Shown here: positions 55,542 to 64,000 of the stretch, piece by piece
Layout: each line of letters begins with the position of its first letter
How positions within the stretch are numbered: position 1 is the stretch's first letter
Assembly: GCA_946811695.1 (NCBI GenBank)
Contig: OX328124.1
Location: 62,181,770 to 62,245,769, forward strand
Source of the DNA: Gonocerus acuteangulatus
Lineage: Eukaryota; Arthropoda; Insecta; Hemiptera; Coreidae
Direction of reading: 5' to 3'
Length of the DNA stretch: 64,000 nucleotides
Notes under the pieces: generated by a model
What the model saw: only the letters and a program-made list of their open reading frames with translations
Told to the model about the DNA's origin: nothing
The model's database searches: none
Translations under genes and position numbers: made by a program

Positions 55542-56922
55542 TGACCTTCCGCCTATTCAAATAATATATTAAACAGTGTCTGAAGTCAACTATGATAGGT
55601 TGTCTATGGATCTTGTCCACTATTATCGTTGCTGTTCAATCTCCCCTTATATAGATATTTGGAGTGAAAAAGTTTCTTCATTATTGGTTTCTAGCTTAAT
55701 TATTTTGGCTAATATATAAAAAGTATTTTAAATGTAGAAGTATATGGATGTCACATTTTTAAAAATTTGGCTCTTGTATATGTAAATATTACAAAATTAG
55801 ATTTACTGACAGAAAAGCTATTAGATGAGTTACCCGAGAGTTAGCAAGTGATATTTTCGAATAAAGTACCTATTACATTCAAATGATAATATTTTAAAGA
55901 ACTTCACGAACTATTATTGAGTTAGGTTTACTATTAGATATATATTTGAAATCCTGTTATATTTATCATAGATTTGAGCTACGTAAATTTTAATAGAGAT
56001 ATACGAATACAAAATTTAGGATTATAATTTGCATAAAATGATGTAACTTGTATCAGACTATTGGTATAAATGGTTGTCACATAAAGTAAAGTGAAATAGC
56101 GACAAACAATGTGATCCGCTTAAGTTGGCATCTATTGTTGGTAGCCCTGCTTTCATTAATGAATTCACGTCATATCTGCTAGGGACAGCTTTTCCTCGCC
56201 AGAATAACCCCCCTTCATTAACCATCAGCTTCAAGGGCCTGAAATTATAAGTATCTCTTTTTTAACGCAGAATTGCTCGAATTTATGCTATACGTCTTTA
56301 TGTGTTAATATAATTTGTATATTCAAATGCTTTTCATTGATAACATGAATTGAGTAAATATTACCTCTAAGATTTACTCAAACTCAAGCTATGATATCAA
56401 GAAGTATCTTGTCAATCTATATCGTGTTCAGGGATTCTACTTTACCAATTAAAATCGACTGATAGGTCGGTGTTATTGTTTTCATATTCAACCCGGAGGT
56501 CGTCTTGGTAGTGCAAAATAAACTATTATGGGTGCAATTCTTTTTAAAATAAGCTCTTGAAGAAAACTCTCAGGTTAGGAAACTCGAAAAAAGTAACAGT
56601 AGGCAAGTAAAATTTTTTTTTCATTCAATCGCAAGAGTGATTTTAGGGTATTTTCTGCAAATGTGTTTTCTTCGCAAGAAATAAGTGGCTTAAGTGCATT
56701 TATTCATTTTTAATTCAGATAAACATTAGAATGTTCCAATTGGTAATCGTTTATCTTTGCAAGATAATTATTAATCTGAATTTATTTAGAACTTTTAAAT
56801 CATGCAGAAGTACTTTCCCTGCTGACAAAAAAAAAACTTTTAATACAACCTTCCTCATATATATATATTCCACCATACTGCTTGAATAGCGCAAATCGCC
56901 TAAGTAGCGGGCTCTGAAAAAT

Positions 56923-56926
<4 letters not shown>
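55542..56926. other. Anonymous AT-rich sequence
   Basis: Nothing recognised. Confidence 0.35.

Positions 56927-56978
<52 letters not shown>
56927..56978. repeat. (TA)n microsatellite
   Basis: About 26 TA units. Confidence 0.97.
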
Positions 56979-56983
<5 letters not shown>

Positions 56984-57149
56984 CTCAATCACATAGCGAG
57001 CACATGGAGGAGTTCGTTATACGACGTTTCCATCTCTTTATTGTGAGCACAAATTAGGTATTATGCTCCTACCTATTTTCGTTATCAAGTTAGCTGGATG
57101 TTCTTGACAAATATAGAAGATGACAACTATTTATGTTTGTTTTGTATTT

Positions 57150-57300
57150 ACTTAGATGCCCGCTGGGCGTGTGGCTGCTGTGCGTAAGGTTGTTGGATTC
57201 GATTCCCACAAGGCCTCGAGGTTTATATTTGAAAAAATAAAAGGAATCAGCATAATCCTGGCTACTAAAGGCCAATAACTAGTCTTGTAAAAATCATTAT
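57150..57300 (+). repeat. Possible tRNA-derived SINE
   Basis: GGATTCGATTCCC (B-box-like) follows GCGTGTGGCTGCTGTGCG. The downstream body ends near GGCCAATAACTAG. No clear tail or target duplication. Confidence 0.4.
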
Positions 57301-58199
57301 TGTTTAAAAATGGACATGAAATTTAAATAACTAAATGTATTTATATAGATTATCCATGGACATCATTAGCAGTGAAGCGCAAAACTAACGAGCTTGACAA
57401 ATGATATATTGAGTTATGCAGCTACTGTATGACAGACTTTGCAATTTAGACACAGTTAAGGAGTATGACAGTAAGCGAAACAATCCTCTCATATCCATAA
57501 CACTCCCATAGAGGGAAGAGATAATATGTTTCATTCTGAAACCGTTCTATTTGAATTATCATTTCCGTCAGGTATGGCATAAGCAAATGAACTTCCCCTT
57601 TCAACGAAAATAAATGAAAAGGCTTTTAAGAAATTAGATTTGGGGTGGAGAAGAAAAGAAAGATAAAAAAAAAAAGAAAGTAATTTATATCTTGCTATCA
57701 GTCTTGCCTCTCCGCAATCACATTCCAAAGATTCTAAACTATTTTCTTAAAAGAAAATGTTAGTTAACTAAATCCCGGTAAAATAAATTAATTAGTTAAT
57801 TTATTAACCAAGTAATTTTGCCAAGATCCCCCTAATAAATACGCCAGAAAACATTTCACAACTGTTTATCACATTACTGCAATTACGTAGCTCACTTTCA
57901 ATGTGGCGGCTGTAGGATAGATTTTAACATAATTACCACATTTAAGACACCCTATATGCCCTATATTGAGCCTGTCGGAATGCTTAGGCGCATTCGATTC
58001 TGTGTGTGGTAAATATTTGAGGGTTTTACAATATTAAAAAGAGCCAATTAGTAACATAAATGTCTTTTTTTTGCGTGTCATAATTAGTGTACTCTGGTGA
58101 TAGAGAGAAAAAGAAAGAAAATTGATCTTTTTGAATGAATAATTGAGTAGAGATCGTAAACAGTTGGGATTGCAAAGGTAGATATAGCCATAGTTGAGT
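57301..58199. other. Anonymous sequence
   Basis: GTTATGCAGCTACTGTATGA at 57413 matches short words at 24804 and 37757. Otherwise nothing recognised. Confidence 0.35.
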
Positions 58200-58204
58200 C
58201 TTGA

Positions 58205-58495
58205 AATCTTCATTAAAATACATTTTTTATACTAAAAAAAATGCGTTTTAGTTTTTCCGATGTTTGGGCTTAAAATGCAAACCTCAATCATAGCGATGGG
58301 AAGAGGGGAAACTATTCCAGACACAGATTTGCAACCATTTCGGAATCTGAAATTTCTGATTCATAAAGATTTAGAAATGATTGCACGTTCGTAAGGCTCT
58401 TCTCATCGCCCTGATAAAGGCATGAAATTCAAGCCCAAAAGACTACAAATATTAAACGTGTTATAAAAAATGTAGCTTTATTAAGATACCAAGGC
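58205..58495. mobile_element. Decayed Penelope-type inverted terminal repeats
   Basis: The right half (58395-58490) reads CGCCCTGATAAAGGCATGAA, TTCAAGCCCAAAAGAC and TGTAGCTTTATTAAGATACC, a diverged version of 52570-52650. The left half (58205-58300) is the same in inverse (TTTTTCCGATGTTTGGGCTT, CAAACCTCAATCATAGCG). The two halves face each other with only about 90 bp between, as in a copy whose coding part has been lost. Confidence 0.65.
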
Positions 58496-58783
58496 TTGAT
58501 GTCATTGAGGTGAATCCAGCGATAATAATTGAATGTATAATGGCCCTATTCATTCTGAGAATGTTATATAACAGCGCATTTATGTACTACAATTTGTTTA
58601 ATAAAGTCACTTGACAATTATATAAGTTTAGTCTGTTGTCGACATAGATTGCCAAAGATCAGGCCAAGAACAAGTCGCCAGTTCAAAATGAGGAAACAAT
58701 CTGAAAACGGGGAAAAGGTAATAACAAATGAGGAATAGAATGAAAGAGGTTAGAGAAGGGGGTTAATGACGGGAAAGACCATA

Positions 58784-58784
<1 letters not shown>

Positions 58785-58848
<64 letters not shown>
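58785..58848. repeat. (TA)n microsatellite
   Basis: About 32 TA units. Confidence 0.97.
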
Positions 58849-58850
<2 letters not shown>

Positions 58851-59685
58851 GAGATAAGGAAAGATGGGAAAGAGAGTGAACTAACTGGCTAAACTGGCCA
58901 GGAAGGTGCGGTATTAGTTGTATTGTTTTCGAGACGAGTGTAGCTGAGTAAGACTGATTGCGAGGTATCAGTTTTCTGCTGATCACAACCACGCTCTGCC
59001 CACAGAATAGTCTGAAACGAGCTTCACAATTATTGTCTTTTGTGGCAGAGCCCAAGTCGCGCAATTATCCTCTCCCGTCAGTGACCTCCGTCACCCTCAC
59101 TCAATCAGTGCACTGCTTCTCTATCCCTCCAGTTTTATCTCTCTATTTCTCTCCCTTATTCAAACTTCAATAAATGAATGAATAAAGTAATTTATATCAC
59201 ACAACTATGTATTATATATATATTTCATAATATAAATTATTAAAAAAACATACTAAGGCTTCGCCGCAAGTGTCAATGTGTGTAGATATATATATATATA
59301 TATATATAAACTTTTGTGCCTAAATGCCAAGGCTTCTTCTGTACAAGTATTAAAAAATACCAGTATAACGACATGTATTATTTCTTACTTAAATATGAGA
59401 CCTATTGCACGCCACTGGCTACTAAACTGAAAGCTGATCTATGATAGCTTTGGTGACTCGACGAAATGAAATTTGATACACAGGAAACGCGTACACACGA
59501 ACCTAAACTCCAGTATTAAAGATGATACCGATGTGGACGAGAAGATGAATTGTATGTCACTGCTTCGAATTAGTCAATAACAAGAGTTTTCGGGAACATG
59601 CTTCCTCTGTCAGTACTACTCGTCCAACAACGATGAGATCTACACCTCCAAAATATGTCTACTTTAAAACCTTATATTAGGGGCC
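58849..59685. other. Anonymous sequence
   Basis: A further short (TA)n at 59287-59308; no gene recognised. Confidence 0.35.
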
Positions 59686-59689
59686 GAAT

Positions 59690-59760
59690 TCGACGCACTG
59701 GTGCCGCACTCCAGTTTCAGAGAACCCGAGTTCGAAACTCGGGCGTACATTGAAGCTTTT
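59690..59760 (+). repeat. tRNA-like sequence, possible SINE head
   Basis: CCCGAGTTCGAAACTCGGG forms a perfect T-arm-like hairpin with the B-box word; GCACTGGTGCCGCACTCC upstream could be the A-box side. No acceptor stem closes. The 59790-59930 sequence downstream faintly resembles 34180-34230. Confidence 0.45.
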
Positions 59761-62518
59761 ATCTTCTACTACCGTCGTTAGGGAATTAGATCGAGGCTCC
59801 AGACCGTCCCCCAGGCCTTACCCTTCCTTTGACGAGTACCTCGAAAATGAGGCAGCCCGAAGCATTGTGCTCAGCTCACTATCTCCCTTGCTTGCCTCTT
59901 ACGAGACCATTGTAATCCTAATAGACTTACGTGAGATGTGTGTTATACTCAAGATATCGTCGATACAAAAGCAAACTAACGAATATGAAAATCACCACTT
60001 TTCAGAGTGGAAAAGTATTTATTCATAACTTTTTTTTGGACAGTCAAATATACGGCAGATTTGGCCTTTTGATAGTGGAATACTTTCCCTTTACTAGAGT
60101 GAAGTCAGATTGAAGAATTTGCCGTAAATAAGTCCAGCAGAAATTATTAAAGATGGACAATGAAAGATGCATTTTTTCATATTCGTTAGTTTGCATTTGT
60201 ATCGACGATATTATCTTAGCATGTGCAGGAAAACGAGTTATTTAAATGTCTCCAGGTACAATTACTCTCGCGAGAGTGACCTCCGTCATGCGCGCTTAAT
60301 AAGACTCTCTTTGATGCACTCTCGTACGTTCTCATTCTATTTCACCCTCATATTCACACATCATTAAGTCAAAAGATATTTTATAATTATCCATTTCTCC
60401 TACTGAATTCTTGACATATTTATCTTAGTCACATGCTTCCTATAGAGCATATTTTAAATAATTGATAGAGATTATTAGTGATTACACATTTGTCACCACA
60501 TTAGCAGACGTTTCTAAGGGAACACTAATCTCTGTTGAAGTAGCTGAAGACTGAAATATTCCAAGGAGGCGCTTTTAATGAGGAAGATATTTAGGGCGGA
60601 GGCAGTAATCCTTAAGGGAAAGGACCGCTGGTTAAAAGACAAGGAGGTTTAAGTAAATTACTTCATAGCCTGTGACGTAGTGCCCTACGGGGAATTTCAT
60701 TTACTCCATCCATATATCGCGGGCTTAACCTTCCCTTGCTTCCTGTCTCCGCAGGATATTCTCCCAGCCCTTGCCTCTACAGAGGAGTAGCCATGGCTAA
60801 CCAAAACACAGCTGAGGTTCAGGATATATTCAACATCACACAATGAAAGAACGAAATCAACGTTTTTATGAAATTCAAGTAACTAAATTGATAATACATC
60901 CGTATATATTTCGTATTTTTCGTCAATTCAATACAATTTTTGGAAAACACCTCTGAAAAAACTCATTCATTTACTGAAAGACTTACGGATGGTTGACATA
61001 CTCAATTCCAATGGCGTTCTAAATATTTAAATGGTTTGAAATAGAGTTTATCAGAGCAATTTACCAATTCAGAAGATGTAACATGTTCCTGCATCTTAAA
61101 CATATTATTAAGATATCTGTACACATTCGCACAGGATTGCTAGAAATCGTAATTTTGAACTGATTAAATTAATTTTTCAGGACAGTAAAAATTTAATCAA
61201 TGTCTAGAAAATTATAGGAACTAGACAATATTGCATTTTAAGAACTTTATTTTCTTAAAAGCAGGATGCTTAACAGTTCCGATGTGAAGGCGTGAGGAGC
61301 AGTGTTATAACGCAACTAATTAGAAGTAGCTGTAAAATCCTACAGCTAATTTTATTGTTTTAAATTATTTTTACTTCAGAAACAAGTTTTTTTTTGTAAG
61401 ACCAATAATCCCTTATGTAGGTTGCTGTAGCATGCACTGAAACATAGTTTTATATTACTTTATGGCTGTGCGAGCGGAATAAATAAGAATGAAAAATGTA
61501 TATCATTGATTGCATAATTCGATCAGCATTAGAAGCAAGATGTAGAACAAGCACCGTAGAGATAGATATAAATATATATACCTAATATCGCGTTACACCT
61601 GGTTTTCAATGTCAAACTTGCAATGATTGGAAGGCAATAAACTCAAGCTTCAAGGTCATAAATGTTAATTAACTGGAAACTTCCTTACTGGCCTACATTG
61701 GATATAAACGAAGTTTTATTATGTTTTCCTGGATAGGGTTGTTTTACGTATTTTTGTCTTGGTATTTTCATTTAATATTATGTATAATTTTTCGTTTAAA
61801 GAAAGGCTGGATTTTAAATTTTCATAAAACAACTAACGCTAAAAATAGCCGATCCAGTGAAAGACTGCAGTAATGTAAAAAAATCGAAATTATACATACT
61901 AAAGAAATTTACATACTCTTCAATTATCCTTCAGCTAGTGAATAATGGCAAATACAATGACATATTAAAAAGACCCGAAATCAACAATAATAAATAATGA
62001 CATCAGTTAATTTCATATAAATCAGTTAACTCTCGTTGCTTACTGATTGCAGGCTAAGAGACAACTTACCTGTTTCACTTATCCAATACGGCTTACTTAA
62101 TGAAAATTGCCAACACGCAATACAACACTACTTTAGTAAGGATTTATTTTTCGCCAAACGTTGTAAAGCTCGTAATAATTATTTATTCCATCCACCGCAG
62201 CTCCCACACTGGTGCGGGCTGACAATGTGCTGTGTTTTCTCATAGAACCGAATTCTCGTGGTACCTTGGCGGTTTTTCTTGTTAATCTAGTAGTTCCACT
62301 ATTTCACCATTAGATATTAGGCTATGTATAACTTGCTCCTGTCTCGTCTATTAGGACAAGCCTCACTAAAGGGTAAAGAGACGAACAGAAATATGAAATA
62401 TTGACCCGCACATATTGAACGTAGCGGTTAAAAGGTTAACCGGAACAGTTGATCAAAAGACATTTGGGCAGTCTAGTTGTCCTACCAGTTATTAGAAAAG
62501 ACTAAGCTATTTGGTTAG
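59761..62518. other. Anonymous sequence
   Basis: No gene recognised. 60540-60800 is GC-richer and contains an acceptor-like TTCCTGTCTCCGCAG at 60739-60753, but the following frame stops after 11 codons. Confidence 0.4.
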
Positions 62519-62589
62519 CTATAGTGAGAGAGAGGGAGGGAGAGAGAGGGAGGGAGAGAGAGGGAGGGAGAGAGAGGGAGAGAGAGAGA

Positions 62590-62647
<58 letters not shown>
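62519..62647 (+). repeat. (GA)n and GAGGGAGG purine minisatellite
   Basis: Four GAGAGAGGGAGGGA-type units, then (GA)n with a short GATA interruption. An all-purine strand of about 125 bp, able to form triplex DNA. Confidence 0.97.
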
Positions 62648-62649
<2 letters not shown>

Positions 62650-63892
62650 AATGAATTGAGGGGACCAAGCTCTTGTTATAGAATAAAGTGACGTGGTTTA
62701 CTACAAATTTTCTCTCTCAAAGCAATCTGGTCGGAATTCGAAGCGCAAGAAGCTTACAAGTATAAAGGGTAATCCAATGGTAGAAGACAGGAGTCCCGGT
62801 GAAAAGAATGCTCTATAGGTAGACAGGGGAGGAAGGGGATGTAAGAATCCCAAGAATGGACGGAATTCTACAGTCCTCTCTTCTATCTACAGTTATAGCT
62901 ATCTCTCAAAAAGAAGAAATAAAATGTTTAATTCCCTTTAGTATCTTATCACCTAAACGAAATATTACAATATAATCAATTCATAAAATACTGTTAGGTA
63001 AGAATTTACATTTTGAGATCAGAGCTAATTTAATCATGGAAAATTCTACTTGTCGAGAAGTCCCCAAATTTCATAGTTATTTAAATGTCAATGTGTTTAG
63101 CGTCCAAGATACGAAAAACAAAATAAATAAATTAATAAAATTTGGGTAAATATTGTTACTATCTTTTTATTTGTGCAATACAACGTAAGCAGTTAGCACA
63201 TTGTCTTTAAAAGCATTTGCCATTAAACTAAAAAAATAATAAAAATTAGAAAAGGAAAATAAGGAAATAATATGATAGTACAATTAACTAAATCTATTGA
63301 TAAATATAAACGAATTTATATAGGGAAACTATAATGCAGAAGAAATAAAAATAGATAAATAAAATAAAAATATAAACTAAAATACACAAAACGCCCCAAA
63401 TAAAATGTAGTTTTGTAATGAAACGTTATGTTCATAGGTATTTATGAAATTAAATATATAAATGTTAGAAGTCCGCATGCGCAAGTTTGTCAGAATGTGT
63501 TGTACACTGACTGTCGCTGCGCATTTCGAAAATGGTCTGTTCTGTCTGGCCATTATGTCTCCATGAATGAGCAAAGAGTGACTAACATACGATAGAAACA
63601 GTAAAACGTCTTTTCACCAATTTTCAATCCTGATAATAAGGCTTGTGAGATATTTATTAGAGGTTCTTGTGTATTAATGTGCATATCACACTAGTATTTC
63701 TAATGTGACACAACTCAAAAATCAATTCAATCAATAATTTTTCAGTTATAACTATGAAAGACATGGTAAATATCTCTTTATCAACCACCAAAACTGTAGG
63801 TAAAGAGCTTGTACACCAGAGTGACACATTTTCAGTTGAGTTTTATTTTGAGTTGTGTCCATTTAAAAATGATGGCATTTCGATTGAACAAA
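62648..63892. other. Anonymous AT-rich sequence
   Basis: Nothing recognised. Confidence 0.35.
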
Positions 63893-64000
63893 AGTCCGAC
63901 TCGCAGGAACTGCATCATCTTAGCGCGGTTCCGTTCTTATCTCTAGACTCATTTAAAATGATTAAAATAGAAGATGTTATTATTTTGGGTCCACATTTCT
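63893..64000 (+). mobile_element. Helentron-like element, 5' end (runs off window)
   Basis: AGTCCGACTCGCAGGAACTG, then CATCATCTTAGCGCGGTTCC and TTATCTCTAGACTCATTT, closely matching the 5' end at 47392. It continues past the window edge. Confidence 0.85.

Noticed and set aside
59750..60028. 92-residue plus-strand frame
   Set aside because: Overlaps a tRNA-like repeat head and has no homology I recognise.
60739..60790. Splice-acceptor-like TTCCTGTCTCCGCAG on the plus strand
   Set aside because: The downstream frame stops after 11 codons and matches no known protein; it is also antisense to the Musashi gene.
62519..62647. CRISPR-like regular array
   Set aside because: Simple purine minisatellite without spacers; eukaryotic context.

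Overview
This is an AT-rich, intron-like stretch of an invertebrate nuclear genome. It has two 200-base assembly gaps (6803-7002 and 43801-44000), many (TA)n microsatellites and a dense population of transposable elements. The transposon families and the protostome-like Musashi sequence point to an arthropod or similar protostome; I cannot name the species. I find only one host coding segment: an 82-bp exon on the minus strand at 34922-35003. It encodes the middle of RRM1 of a Musashi/Rbp6-type RNA-binding protein and has good splice sites on both sides. No other exon of that gene is recognisable, so most of the window is probably two very long introns, at least 29 kb upstream and 34 kb downstream of the exon.

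Layout, left to right. 0-7 kb: tRNA-derived SINEs, a dispersed 280-bp repeat, gap. 7.1-8.5 kb: decayed Tc1/mariner-superfamily element (DUF4817 type, my recognition). 9.7-11.4 kb: 1.73-kb palindromic element with arms of about 800 bp. 12.4-17.9 kb: ends of a Helentron-like non-autonomous family, a 124-bp tandem array, SINEs. 21.9-23.8 kb: second giant palindrome. 24.0-24.7 kb: fold-back MITE and a decayed Penelope tail. 26.7-27.7 kb: Helitron remnant with N-terminal coding pieces. 28.5-31.9 kb: repeat R1 with a nested SINE, a small MITE, Helentron-like pieces. 32.1-33.7 kb: Tc1-type element with an uninterrupted 331-aa DD34E transposase. 34.9 kb: Musashi exon. 35-42 kb: mostly anonymous intron with two large hairpins. 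43.0-43.7 kb: internally deleted Helitron keeping the helicase C-terminus. 44.2-44.7 kb: Tigger/pogo relic.

The richest part is 45.4-52.8 kb. A Jockey-like LINE (gag with three zinc knuckles, endonuclease, reverse transcriptase) is split in its endonuclease by a complete Helentron-like element (47392-48952), which itself carries a SINE. Its 3' UTR carries a Penelope-like element (51276-52713) with a 13-bp target duplication, a GIY-YIG endonuclease and two inverted copies of a hammerhead ribozyme core. Removing the inserts rejoins the LINE frame. Further right are a poly(A) retroposed segment with a 13-bp duplication (53462-53883), a 5'-truncated mini-SINE, a second Penelope-type GIY-YIG fragment (54713-55246), and mostly anonymous sequence to the end, where the 5' end of another Helentron-like copy begins at 63893.

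The genes do not form a pathway. The biology is transposon ecology inside a large-intron regulatory gene. The Tc1 transposase is the only mobile-element protein that looks potentially functional; the LINE has a mutated RT catalytic Asp and is disrupted.
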